A stretch of DNA of 64,000 bases, taken from Nitrospirales bacterium (GTDB taxonomy: Bacteria > Nitrospirota > Nitrospiria > Nitrospirales > UBA8639). The stretch covers positions 3,322,001-3,386,000 of the forward strand of contig JALDRJ010000002.1 of NCBI GenBank assembly GCA_031315865.1, in the 5' to 3' direction. Below the pieces are notes generated by a model, which saw only the letters and a list, made by a program, of their open reading frames with translations, did not search any database and was not told where the DNA came from. Both the position numbers and the translations under genes were made by a program. Positions 1 to 8,461 of the stretch are shown here, one piece after another. How positions within the stretch are numbered: position 1 is the first letter of the stretch; every line of letters starts with the position of its first letter.

Positions 1-374
1 CAGAGCGAGGCACATCTTTTGGTTACAATAATCTAGTCGTTGATATGCGAGCTCTTCCCATCATGAGTGCGTTCGGTTACCCCATCGTGTTTGATGCCAC
101 TCATAGCGTGCAACTGCCAGGTGGAGGCGGGACTCGATCGTCCGGACAACGTGAGTTCGTCGCGCCATTGGCTCGAGCAGCGGCGGCAGTAGGCTGTCAC
201 GGATTTTTCATGGAAGTTCACCCAGATCCAGACTCGGCCCCATCAGACGGACCGAATATGGTGCGGCTATCAGAATTGCGCACCTTACTGGTAGAATTAC
301 TCGACATATGCAAAGCCAGAGCCGGAGCCAAAGTGGATTCAGCCCTGCCATCAGGCTCACGCGTTCGTGAATGA
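1..374 (+). CDS. kdsA: 3-deoxy-8-phosphooctulonate synthase, C-terminal part (cut by window edge)
   Basis: The frame is open from the left edge (codons start at base 3) and ends at a TGA at 372-374. About 124 residues are visible. They carry the C-terminal KdsA signatures: [14 protein letters not shown] near the edge, then [13 protein letters not shown], a GGxxSGxR-like loop and FMEVHPDPD. KdsA condenses arabinose-5-phosphate with phosphoenolpyruvate to give Kdo-8-phosphate for lipopolysaccharide, so the host makes an LPS-type outer membrane. The stop codon overlaps the pgsA start in an ATGA arrangement, which suggests translational coupling. The true start lies outside the window. Confidence 0.95.
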   Translation, partial: ERGTSFGYNNLVVDMRALPIMSAFGYPIVFDATHSVQLPGGGGTRSSGQREFVAPLARAAAAVGCHGFFMEVHPDPDSAPSDGPNMVRLSELRTLLVELLDICKARAGAKVDSALPSGSRVRE

Positions 375-1000
375 GTCGTGCCATGTCCACATCAGAAGCC
401 GTCAAAATCAAACATCCTTCGGAACATGCTCAGAGCAAGGAAACCTACCTAAATCTCCCTAATTCTCTGACCATATCGAGAATCCTTCTGATTCCGGTCT
501 TTGTCTACCTCTTTTCTAATCCCACAGAAGATCGATCTTTTGCGGCCGCGGTTGTCTTTGCCATCGCCGCGCTTACCGATCTGCTGGATGGGTATGTGGC
601 TCGCCGTCGTGGGGAAATTACCAACTTAGGCAAGCTGCTGGATCCCGTCGCTGATAAGCTGCTGGTAGCTGCCGGCTTGGTCCTTTTAGTCCAAGTCCAA
701 CGTGTCGAGGTTTGGCTGGTTATTGCGATCATTGCTCGCGAAATCATCGTAACCGGAGCGCGAGCGGTCGCAGCACGGGAAGGGTTCATCATCGAAGCCG
801 ATTCGCTGGGAAAAGTTAAAGTGATCGCTCAGATCATCGGCATTATTGCTTTGATCGTACAGGATATTTTCGTCTTGCCATTCGTCACATTACACAACCT
901 TGGGACCTGGATGCTCTGGGCAGCATTGTTCTTTGCGGTGGTTTCCGGCACAAAATACATCGTTGAAGTTTTGCGGAAAGTTGGCCCGCAGTACCTCTGA
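371..1000 (+). CDS. pgsA: CDP-diacylglycerol--glycerol-3-phosphate 3-phosphatidyltransferase
   Basis: This membrane enzyme makes phosphatidylglycerol phosphate from CDP-diacylglycerol and glycerol-3-phosphate. The CDP-alcohol phosphatidyltransferase signature DGxxARx8Gx3Dx3D is complete ([11 protein letters not shown], then GKLLDPVAD), and several hydrophobic spans follow. The family usually starts near [11 protein letters not shown], so the first 25 or so residues form an extra hydrophilic leader. An ATG at 383 is an alternative start; neither candidate has a strong Shine-Dalgarno sequence. The start at 371 overlaps the kdsA stop and is preferred for that reason. The next gene, plsY, also acts in glycerophospholipid synthesis. 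Confidence 0.93.
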   Translation: MSRAMSTSEAVKIKHPSEHAQSKETYLNLPNSLTISRILLIPVFVYLFSNPTEDRSFAAAVVFAIAALTDLLDGYVARRRGEITNLGKLLDPVADKLLVAAGLVLLVQVQRVEVWLVIAIIAREIIVTGARAVAAREGFIIEADSLGKVKVIAQIIGIIALIVQDIFVLPFVTLHNLGTWMLWAALFFAVVSGTKYIVEVLRKVGPQYL

Positions 1001-1041
1001 CAGACTTCAGTATCCAAAACATCACGAGAGAGACTATCGAC

Positions 1042-1647
1042 ATGGAAGGGATGTCAGTTCTGGTCGGTTTTATAGGCGCGTACCTTATTGGCTCCATTCC
1101 CTTTGGGTTGCTTGCCTCGAAATTCTGTCATGCGAAAGATCCTCGAACCGCAGGAAGCGGCAATATCGGGTTTACCAATGTCTTGAGAATTTCCGGGAAA
1201 AAAGTTGGCATCCTGACGCTCATGGGAGATGCAGGAAAAGGCTTTCTCGTCGCATGGCTGGCCAGGCAATATTTCCAACATGAACATGAATATTTACTCA
1301 TTACAGTCGCAGTTGTGTTGGGCCATATCTTTTCAATCTTCCTGAAATTTCAAGGAGGAAAAGGTGTCGCGACGGCCCTGGCAGCCATCGGTGGATTGCA
1401 CCTGACGCTCGGACTGGCAGTCACCGGGATTTGGCTTGCGTTCGTCGCCATCTTTCGTTACTCATCCGGAGGAGCCATCGCTGCGTTTCTCGCGCTTCCA
1501 ATACTTTCGGCTACCGTATTTTCTGGGTCAGTGGCATTTAATCTTTTTGCGACCGGAATCAGTCTTTTGATACTTTTCAGACATCACGAGAATATCTCCA
1601 GATTGTTGTCGGGAACTGAAAGTAAGCTGAGCTCGAACTCTAGTTGA
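1042..1647 (+). CDS. plsY: Glycerol-3-phosphate acyltransferase PlsY
   Basis: PlsY is an integral membrane enzyme that transfers an acyl group from acyl-phosphate to glycerol-3-phosphate, the first step of phosphatidic acid synthesis. All three family motifs are visible: GSGNIGFTNVLR (the usual Ala of GATN is Phe here), GDAGKG, and KFQGGKGVATAL. A late RHHENISRLLSGTE segment is also typical. Length is 201 residues, normal for PlsY. An ATG three codons downstream (1051) would also be possible. It sits 41 bases after pgsA and is probably co-transcribed with it. Confidence 0.95.
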   Translation: MEGMSVLVGFIGAYLIGSIPFGLLASKFCHAKDPRTAGSGNIGFTNVLRISGKKVGILTLMGDAGKGFLVAWLARQYFQHEHEYLLITVAVVLGHIFSIFLKFQGGKGVATALAAIGGLHLTLGLAVTGIWLAFVAIFRYSSGGAIAAFLALPILSATVFSGSVAFNLFATGISLLILFRHHENISRLLSGTESKLSSNSS

Positions 1648-1672
1648 CATAATAGTTCTTATCAGACATTAA
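1644..1672 (+). promoter_or_regulatory. Weak candidate sigma-70 promoter for the DegQ-type protease
   Basis: TTGACA at 1644-1649 matches the -35 consensus exactly. With a 17-base spacer the -10 hexamer is CATTAA, only three of six positions. It lies just upstream of the protease start, so it is plausible but weak. Confidence 0.25.
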
Positions 1673-1696
1673 GGGTTGGTCAATGGAGACCAGGAT

Positions 1697-3091
1697 ATGA
1701 TGAAAATTTTCAGATTGTCCCTCAAAATTTCTTTGATATTGTTGTGCCTCATTTTGTCCTTACAGAGTGTGGAGGCTTCTGCGGGTGACGCGTCTACGAA
1801 AGAATCTGAAGAGCGAGGGCTCCAGTTCCTGGAAGATATTCAAAATTCGATTGCCGCCCTGGCTGAACGCGTAACGCCCACCGTGGTGAATATCGCGCCG
1901 ATAAAAAAAATCGGGAACTCGCGCGGATTGCGACAACGCCCTTCTCGTGTCGCCGGGACCGGCTCCGGAGTCATAATCAGCGAAGACGGACTGATCGTGA
2001 CCAATAACCATGTCGTCGGCGAAGACACGACAGAAGCCGAGATTCGCCTGTCCGACAAAACGAAAGCCTTCGCGCGGGTCGTCGGACGAGATAAGGATAC
2101 AGACATTGCTCTTCTGAAGATGAACATCGAACGGACTCTCCCCAAGGCCGAATTTGGAAAATCCTCAACCTTGAAGGTCGGACAATGGGTCTTAGCCGTA
2201 GGAAATCCGCTTGGCCTAGATCGGACTGTGACGCTTGGAGTGATTAGCGGCATCGGCCGGGAACGCTTGAATCTTTCGAAATATGAAAATTTCATCCAAA
2301 CCGATGCAGCGATCAACCCGGGGAATTCAGGAGGCCCGTTATTCAATTTACGTGGGGAAGTCGTCGGCATCAATACGGCGATTATTCATATGGCACAAGG
2401 AATCGGCTTCTCGATCCCTTCCGACATGGTGGCTCGTATTGTTCGACAACTTCAAGATCATGGGCGTGTGGTTCGTGGGTGGTTGGGAGTCGGGATTCAA
2501 CCCATGACGCCTGAACTGGCCAAAAAGTTTCAGGTCCAAGCCAATCACGGAGTGCTCGTCAACGAAGTGTTTGAAGATCAGCCTGCCCATCGCGCCGGGA
2601 TCAAACCCGGTGATATCATCAGCACCATTGGTGGCGCGCCGGTGAATACCCCGAATCAATTGTCTCGCCTGGTCGCGCTAGTGGGTCCTGGCGAAACCAC
2701 CATCGTCAAGGTCATTCGCGATGGCGTGGAAATGGACATTCCGGTCGCGATGGGAGAACGAGAAGAACAGCCAATCGTCGCCTCACTCCCCGCCGAACAG
2801 TCTGACGTTACGTTGGGCATCGATGTGCAGGGGCTTACGGCTGCCCTCGCAGAAAAATTCAGCTTGCAGGAGGATTCCGGCGTCTTGGTTTCTCGCGTGG
2901 AACGTGGAAGCTTAGCGCATTCGGAAGGAATAAAGGCCGGAGACCTGATCAAAGAAGTAAACCGGAAGGAAGTGCGAACGGTCAGTCAGTTCTCTGAAGC
3001 CCTAAAAAACATCACTCCAGGAGAAACCATTCTCTTACGAGTCATCCGCAAAGATCGAGCATTTTTTGTGGTGCTCAAACCTATTCCCTAA
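1697..3091 (+). CDS. degQ: Periplasmic serine protease of the DegP/DegQ (HtrA) family
   Basis: HtrA proteases degrade and help refold damaged envelope proteins. The start at 1697 is preferred because GGAG lies 8 bases upstream and the protein then begins with a signal peptide (MMKIFRLS, a hydrophobic core, then VEASA). A TTG at 1676 would add seven residues. The catalytic triad is complete: His105 in NNHVV, Asp136 in DTDIALLK and Ser211 in NPGNSGGP. Two PDZ domains follow (roughly residues 265-355 and 370-460), as in DegP/DegQ. Length is 464 residues. It is convergent with the EF-G-like gene across a hairpin. DegP, DegQ and MucD cannot be told apart from sequence alone, so the symbol is approximate. 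Confidence 0.92.
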   Translation: MMKIFRLSLKISLILLCLILSLQSVEASAGDASTKESEERGLQFLEDIQNSIAALAERVTPTVVNIAPIKKIGNSRGLRQRPSRVAGTGSGVIISEDGLIVTNNHVVGEDTTEAEIRLSDKTKAFARVVGRDKDTDIALLKMNIERTLPKAEFGKSSTLKVGQWVLAVGNPLGLDRTVTLGVISGIGRERLNLSKYENFIQTDAAINPGNSGGPLFNLRGEVVGINTAIIHMAQGIGFSIPSDMVARIVRQLQDHGRVVRGWLGVGIQPMTPELAKKFQVQANHGVLVNEVFEDQPAHRAGIKPGDIISTIGGAPVNTPNQLSRLVALVGPGETTIVKVIRDGVEMDIPVAMGEREEQPIVASLPAEQSDVTLGIDVQGLTAALAEKFSLQEDSGVLVSRVERGSLAHSEGIKAGDLIKEVNRKEVRTVSQFSEALKNITPGETILLRVIRKDRAFFVVLKPIP

Positions 3092-3094
3092 ATC

Positions 3095-3128
3095 CCGCCC
3101 CGTGCCTCTCTAGCACAGATGGGGGCGG
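3095..3128. terminator. Hairpin between convergent genes
   Basis: The 38-base gap between two convergent stops is almost filled by a nested inverted repeat. An outer stem CCGCCCC (3095-3101) pairs with GGGGCGG (3122-3128), and an inner stem GTGC (3102-3105) pairs with GCAC (3113-3116). No U-tract follows on either strand, so it may be a bidirectional terminator or an RNA-end stabiliser. Confidence 0.5.
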
Positions 3129-3129
3129 A

Positions 3130-5229
3130 TTAGGATGAAACGGCGACGAATTCTTTCTTGTGTTCTTCGATGATTTTATGCGTTTGCTCTTTCGGCACTT
3201 CTTCATAGCCTGAAAATTCCATCACATAACTGCCTTTCCCAGCCGTCATCGAAGTCAGGGCCGGCGCGTATTTAAGGATTTCTGCCAGAGGAATCAAGGC
3301 TTTGACGATCTGATGATGACCTTTCGTCGACATCCCTTGTATGCGCCCTCGTCTTGCATTCAAATCGCCAATGATGGTTCCGACCATGTCATCAGGTACA
3401 GTCACTTCCACATGCATAATCGGTTCAAGCAAGGTGGGCTGTGCCAGTTCCATGGCCTTTTTGAATCCCATGGACCCTGCGACCTTAAACGCCATTTCGG
3501 ATGAGTCGACGGGGTGATGCGACCCATCATAGACCGTCACCCGAAGATCCACAGCCGGAAATCCTGCGATCGTTCCATGAAGCATGGATTCCATCACGCC
3601 TTTTTCAACAGCAGGAATAAAGTTTCTCGGTATCACGCCCCCGACGATCTTATTCACAAATTCAAACCCTGTTCCGCGTGGGAGCGGATCGAGCTGAAGC
3701 CAGCAGTCGCCGTACTGACCATGCCCTCCCGTTTGCTTTTTGTATTTCCCCTGCGCTTGCGCCGGCCGTTGAATCGTTTCTTTGTAAGGAATTTTTGGCG
3801 TATGGAGATTCACCTCGACCCCATACTTTCGCTTTAACTTCTCCAGCGTGACGTCGATATGGGTTTGTCCGACTCCACTCAGGAGCATTTCTTTCGTTTC
3901 ATCATTCCGTAAAAACTCTAATGAAGGATCTTCTTCCACGAGTTTATGCAGCCCGACACTGACTTTGTCGATATCATTCTTGCTCTTGGGTTCAAGTGCG
4001 TACGACATGACCGGACGCACGAACTGCGGAGAGTCGAACTCAATCTGATGTTTTTCTTCAGCCAGCGTATCACCTGTTTGGGTGTCCTTGAGCTTTCCGA
4101 TGGCCGCGATATCCCCCGCTGATACTTTCTTGGTGGCCGTAAATTTTTTCCCGAGCGCGTAAAAAAGATGCCCGCCTTTTTCTTTGATCCGTTGAGTGAC
4201 GTTAAAAAAACCGGAATCGGCCTGCAACACCCCTGACTGGACTCGAATATATGTCAGACGACCCATAAACGGATCGATCGTCGTTTTAAATACCTTTCCT
4301 GAAAACGGTTCACTGTCCTGCACCTCTCGCGTGAGAGGCTCTCCAGTAAGAGGATCTTTTCCGTTGATGGGATGAACATGTGCCCAATCAGCTGGAGACG
4401 GCAGGTAGGTATGAACGGCATCCAACAACAAGGATGTCCCGATATTGTGAAGTGCCGAACCGCACAGAACAGGAATCAGTTTCCCTTCCAGCGTGCCAAA
4501 CGTCACCCCTTCAAGCATCTCCTCGGCAGTCAGCTCGCCATCAGTCAGGTACTTCTCTAAAAACTGATCATTCATCTCGGCAGCCCGCTCGATCACCTGC
4601 TTGCGCAGTTCTTCAGCTGGAGGTTGCAGCTCCAGGGGAATTTCATGTTGTTGCCATTTAGGAGAACTCGTATCGGACGTGATGGCAACCGATTGGATCA
4701 CATCGATGACCCCTGAAAGCTGTTGTTGCTGACGGAGAGGCATGGTGAGAGCGACTCCGTTGAGTTCCAGGGTTTGGCAGCATTCCTGAAAGGTTCTCGA
4801 GAAGTCCGCATGCTCTTTATCCAATCCATTGATAAAGAGGAGGCATGGCAACGACCGCTCTCGGATGTAATCCCAGGCTTTTTCGAGCTCGCTCTTTATG
4901 CCATCTCCGGCATCGACCACCAGGATGACACCATCGACAGCTAGCAAACATGACTTGACGTCGCTAAAAAAATCTAAAGAACCTGGCGTGTCAATAAAAT
5001 TGATCCTCGTTCCTTTCCACTCAAGTTGAAGAAGTGAAGAACTCACGGAATGATGACGATGAATTTCTTCGAGTTCAAAGTCTGAAATGGTGTTTCCTTT
5101 GCTGGTCGTGCCCATTGAGTCGACCGCTCGCGTGGTAAAGGCAAGCGCTTCACTCAAAATTGTTGTACCTGAACCAGGGGCAGAGACCAAGGCGACGTTA
5201 CGGAGGGCGGGTTGGCTAACATCGTTCAT
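3130..5229 (-). CDS. EF-G-like protein with altered GTPase motifs
   Basis: The 699-residue protein follows the EF-G domain plan (GTP-binding domain, domains II to V) and matches the EF-G-like branch often called FusA2. The start at 5229 is set by AGGAGG seven bases upstream; a longer reading to 5268 lacks this. The GTPase motifs are unusual. The P-loop reads SAPGSGTT near residues 16-23, with Thr where the GKT lysine belongs. DTPGH reads DTPGS, so the catalytic His is missing. NKxD reads NGLD. The C-terminal half is well conserved (KKQTGGHGQYGD, AFKVAGSMGFKKAM). Binding or hydrolysis of GTP may be lost. Its cellular role is not known. Confidence 0.85.
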   Translation of the reverse strand: MNDVSQPALRNVALVSAPGSGTTILSEALAFTTRAVDSMGTTSKGNTISDFELEEIHRHHSVSSSLLQLEWKGTRINFIDTPGSLDFFSDVKSCLLAVDGVILVVDAGDGIKSELEKAWDYIRERSLPCLLFINGLDKEHADFSRTFQECCQTLELNGVALTMPLRQQQQLSGVIDVIQSVAITSDTSSPKWQQHEIPLELQPPAEELRKQVIERAAEMNDQFLEKYLTDGELTAEEMLEGVTFGTLEGKLIPVLCGSALHNIGTSLLLDAVHTYLPSPADWAHVHPINGKDPLTGEPLTREVQDSEPFSGKVFKTTIDPFMGRLTYIRVQSGVLQADSGFFNVTQRIKEKGGHLFYALGKKFTATKKVSAGDIAAIGKLKDTQTGDTLAEEKHQIEFDSPQFVRPVMSYALEPKSKNDIDKVSVGLHKLVEEDPSLEFLRNDETKEMLLSGVGQTHIDVTLEKLKRKYGVEVNLHTPKIPYKETIQRPAQAQGKYKKQTGGHGQYGDCWLQLDPLPRGTGFEFVNKIVGGVIPRNFIPAVEKGVMESMLHGTIAGFPAVDLRVTVYDGSHHPVDSSEMAFKVAGSMGFKKAMELAQPTLLEPIMHVEVTVPDDMVGTIIGDLNARRGRIQGMSTKGHHQIVKALIPLAEILKYAPALTSMTAGKGSYVMEFSGYEEVPKEQTHKIIEEHKKEFVAVSS

Positions 5230-5705
5230 AATGAAGCCTCCTAATGTGGTTTCGTAAATTCTAGGCATCCGTTTTCAGGGAGTCAATGGACAGACCACAG
5301 AAAGCTGTCAAATACCACAACGCTTATGTTTGAACGTTGTCATGATTTCGACGAATCAGAATGTCAGGACCATGACATGTCGGCATTATTTTGGAGACAG
5401 ACCTCTGATTCACTGGGATAACTGCCAACTTCAAAGGGAGTATGACATGGACAGGGAAAAATCGGACATGGCATAGAGGTTGCTCTACTCCCGAACATCG
5501 CCTCAATTCTTCTTTCATTCCCTCTTAAGAAAACTGAGGCGAGTCAAGGCAAGCTCTACGAAGGCTTGCTGAGTATCCTGATTCACCGAATAACAACTCG
5601 TTCCTGATTCATGGCAGTCAACACTGCCGGTGGATGGGTTTTGTCAAAAACGCAAGTAGAAATAGCTAGTAAATTTTACAAACACTGAATGCATGAGGTG
5701 CGGCG
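5230..5705. other. Intergenic region without a recognised gene
   Basis: The 476 bases separate divergent genes. I see no convincing reading frame or RNA gene. Two short inverted repeats occur: CGCCTCA at 5499-5505 with TGAGGCG at 5535-5541, and GCAAGC at 5549-5554 with GCTTGC at 5564-5569. Promoters for both flanking genes should lie here, but no good consensus was found. Confidence 0.5.
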
Positions 5706-8033
5706 ATGAATTCCACGATTTCTCAACAGGCGTCTGAATCTCTTTCTCTCGTCAGCGGTGCAGCGAATCATCAGGCTTCCTATCTCAGGGTAAGCAAATC
5801 GGTAGAGAAATACCGATTGAACTGCGCGATCTCACTTCATGGGTCCGGTGCGAATTGGAAAGGAACGACTCATGAGTTCACCCGCTCAACCATGACAATC
5901 ATCATCGAGGGTTGTCCATTAGTCGTGGTCTCACAATCTCTCAAGCTCTGTTTCGATTCACCCCAATCACGTTTTGAAATTCAAGGATGCGTTCAACACG
6001 TCACTCCTATTGGTCATGACACTCAAGGTCGTTGGTCTCGCGTCAAACTCGATGTAGTGATTGAGGGCTTGGATGACCTGAAATGGCAACGTGTCAAGGC
6101 GTTCCTCAGAGGCATCGCGTCATCCTCTTCCCGTTCTTCGCTACAAGGCACCCTGGTTCCGTTGGACTCCGGAGATAACCTTTGGAATATAAAGTCGGTC
6201 CGGCTTTCAGATACTGATTCCTGTCAGGATTCCTCGCGCGCTCCCATTGCACGCGTCATTGAACCGCTGACGCAGAGTTTTCAAGCAGGCAGTCCGGAGA
6301 GCACGTCCTCAAACATATCTGTCGTGAGTACCGAGGTGATGTTTCCAAGCCAAGATGGACGAATGATTCGGGCGTATCATGATACTCCATCTATCGCCGT
6401 GTCTTCTGACAGCCCCGTGATCATTCTTTCTCCTGGTTACGGCGAAACCAAACGTGAGTACATCATGCTGTCGTACTACTTTGCGGTCAATGGATTTCAT
6501 GTTCTTCGGTATGATCACAGCAATCATGTGGGATCCAGTGATGGCGACCATCTGTACACGACACTGTCGACGATGCGAGAAGATCTTGTCGCCGTGCTGA
6601 ACTACGCCGCCTCACGGTGGCCTCTGAGCGCAAAAGGACTCGTCGCCACGAGCCTGAGCGCCCGAGTCGCGATCAAAACCCTCGCACACGAAGCCAAAGT
6701 GGATTTGTTATGTCTGCTGACGCCCATCGTTGACGTTCGCAGCACGCTTCAGTCCGTACATCAGGAAGATTTGATCGCGGCGTATTATCAACGACGACAC
6801 AAGGGGGTGACCAATGTGCTGGGATTTAATGTTGAACTGGATGATTGGCTGGCGGATGCTGTTACTGGTCAGTTTTCTGACCTGGAAACAACGTCTGATG
6901 ACATCGGCAAGATTCAAGCTCCGGTCGTGATCGTGAGTGCCGAACATGATGCATGGGTGGATTTGGGAAGTACCACAGCCGTGGTAGAAGGGTTGGGCGA
7001 ACACTTACAACAATGGACAGTCATTCCTCGCGGTCTGCATCGTGTGCTGGAAAACCCCAAACGCGCCAAGGCTGTCTATCGTGAGCTGATTCATTGTGCA
7101 CGACATACCTTGCTAGGAAAAGCAGGCAGGTCTGACGTCCAGGAACCGGTCAGGAAAGCCATCGGCTGTCAGAACAAGATTGAACGGGAGCAGAAGAAAG
7201 CGACGCAACCATCGCTCGAATTATCAGGGTTTTGGAAAGACTACCTGGATCACTTTCATTACATCGTCAATTTTTCGGATTACCAACAATTACTGGACCA
7301 CATGTTTCAACTACTCGGTCCCGTACAATCTGGAGATCGCATCTTAGATGCCGGCTGTGGAAATGGAAATTTCGGATCACTCATGCTTCATAAACAACAC
7401 GCAGCCTCACGCGCACCTCGCCAGGGTCAAGTGGACGACTTCCAATACGTAGGGATCGACTTCGTTCCGACCGCGTTAGCGCATGCACAACATCAATACC
7501 ACGCGACCTACAATACTTATTTTTCAGGACGTACATCAGACGGTTCAGAAAATGCTTCGGCGTTCCATTGTGTCGATCTCAATCAACCGCTCCCATTCAA
7601 AGATGGTTCATTCGATAAGGTTGTCTCGAATCTTGTTTTAGGGTATTTAGACAATCCTGCTGCCACCATCCAAGAACTGATGAGGGTTCTGGCCCCTGGG
7701 GGAACGCTTGTCTTATCCAATCTTAAACCCAACTCAGATCTATCGCGAATTTTCATGAATTTCGTAGGAGAAACATCTAAGACTGAAGAAGTCGAAGAAG
7801 CCAAACAATTGTTAAACAATTCTGGAAAAATTCGGGAAGCGGAAGGCGAAGGATTGTTTCATTTTCCTGACAGTGATGAATTAGAAGAACTCTTTCTCAC
7901 GGCCGGCAAGTCCGGCAAACTCAACATCTACAGCACATTCGCGAATCAAGCCTATATCGTAGAATTCCGCAAAGCAATGGCGCATGAAGGGCAATCTGAC
8001 ATTTCGTATAGTGAAGCCTTACGAGCGGCCTGA
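5706..8033 (+). CDS. Fusion protein: PilZ-like region, LuxD-like acyl hydrolase, SAM methyltransferase
   Basis: This 775-residue protein has three parts. Residues about 30-140 resemble a PilZ beta-barrel, but the RxxxR and (D/N)xSxxG motifs are not clear. Residues about 205-460 form an alpha/beta hydrolase closely resembling LuxD, the acyl-ACP thioesterase/transferase of bacterial bioluminescence: NGFHVLRYDHSNHVG and LVATSLSAR match LuxD landmarks, giving a likely triad of Ser316, Asp415 (EHDAW) and His445 (GLHRVLEN). Residues about 500-760 are a class I methyltransferase with motif I ILDAGCGNGNFG (546-557), LPFKDGSFDKVVSN and LAPGGTLVLSNL. No signal peptide is seen, so it should be cytoplasmic. 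Substrates are unknown; acyl-ester hydrolysis or transfer plus methylation is inferred. A membrane histidine kinase follows on the same strand. Confidence 0.8.
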   Translation: MNSTISQQASESLSLVSGAANHQASYLRVSKSVEKYRLNCAISLHGSGANWKGTTHEFTRSTMTIIIEGCPLVVVSQSLKLCFDSPQSRFEIQGCVQHVTPIGHDTQGRWSRVKLDVVIEGLDDLKWQRVKAFLRGIASSSSRSSLQGTLVPLDSGDNLWNIKSVRLSDTDSCQDSSRAPIARVIEPLTQSFQAGSPESTSSNISVVSTEVMFPSQDGRMIRAYHDTPSIAVSSDSPVIILSPGYGETKREYIMLSYYFAVNGFHVLRYDHSNHVGSSDGDHLYTTLSTMREDLVAVLNYAASRWPLSAKGLVATSLSARVAIKTLAHEAKVDLLCLLTPIVDVRSTLQSVHQEDLIAAYYQRRHKGVTNVLGFNVELDDWLADAVTGQFSDLETTSDDIGKIQAPVVIVSAEHDAWVDLGSTTAVVEGLGEHLQQWTVIPRGLHRVLENPKRAKAVYRELIHCARHTLLGKAGRSDVQEPVRKAIGCQNKIEREQKKATQPSLELSGFWKDYLDHFHYIVNFSDYQQLLDHMFQLLGPVQSGDRILDAGCGNGNFGSLMLHKQHAASRAPRQGQVDDFQYVGIDFVPTALAHAQHQYHATYNTYFSGRTSDGSENASAFHCVDLNQPLPFKDGSFDKVVSNLVLGYLDNPAATIQELMRVLAPGGTLVLSNLKPNSDLSRIFMNFVGETSKTEEVEEAKQLLNNSGKIREAEGEGLFHFPDSDELEELFLTAGKSGKLNIYSTFANQAYIVEFRKAMAHEGQSDISYSEALRAA

Positions 8034-8136
8034 CGCCCTATCCGAGCCAGACGTCCTCGGGATCTTAGAGAGGTATTTAGTGGAACAGTCAACATCCCCT
8101 CAAGATTATCTCACATGAACACCGACCAGTCCTTAC

Positions 8137-8171
8137 CTTTAGGGCTCTGAAAGATATTCAGGGTCCTAAAG
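8137..8171 (+). terminator. 15-bp hairpin after the fusion gene
   Basis: Arms at 8137-8151 and 8157-8171 pair over all 15 positions if two G-U pairs are allowed, with a 5-base loop (AGATA). There is no U-tract downstream, so it is either an imperfect terminator or a processing or stability element. The rest of the 428-base gap 8034-8461 shows no supported gene. Confidence 0.5.
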
Positions 8172-8461
8172 CGCTGCTTCACTCCTCCCCCTCCCCCATT
8201 GATCAATGAGCTGACGCTAGCTTTTTCACAAAGTCGTCAACCCAGCAGCCCCTATTTGCAAGGGATAGAAAGTAGTGGTAATCTTGGGCTTTATACGTTT
8301 TCATCTTCCATTATCACTACCGTTTATTTCTTCGCCATTCTCCTTAATCGGGCTTTATCGTCCTTTTTTCGTTCTCGACAATTCAGTGTTCCCCTGAAAA
8401 CAGAACGTTGACACTCGAAATGGTCAACGGCAGATCCGTGAATGTGTAGAGAGGATCATAG

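Noticed and set aside
5324-5518. Minus-strand frame upstream of the EF-G-like gene
   Set aside because: Cys/Pro/His-rich random-looking translation and no ribosome site; treated as intergenic.
5706-8033. Bioluminescence (lux) operon
   Set aside because: Only a LuxD-like domain is present; no luciferase, LuxC or LuxE genes are nearby.
8199-8411. Open frame of about 70 codons before the histidine kinase gene
   Set aside because: No ribosome site, no coding-like composition, and no recognisable product; it overlaps nothing that would support it.
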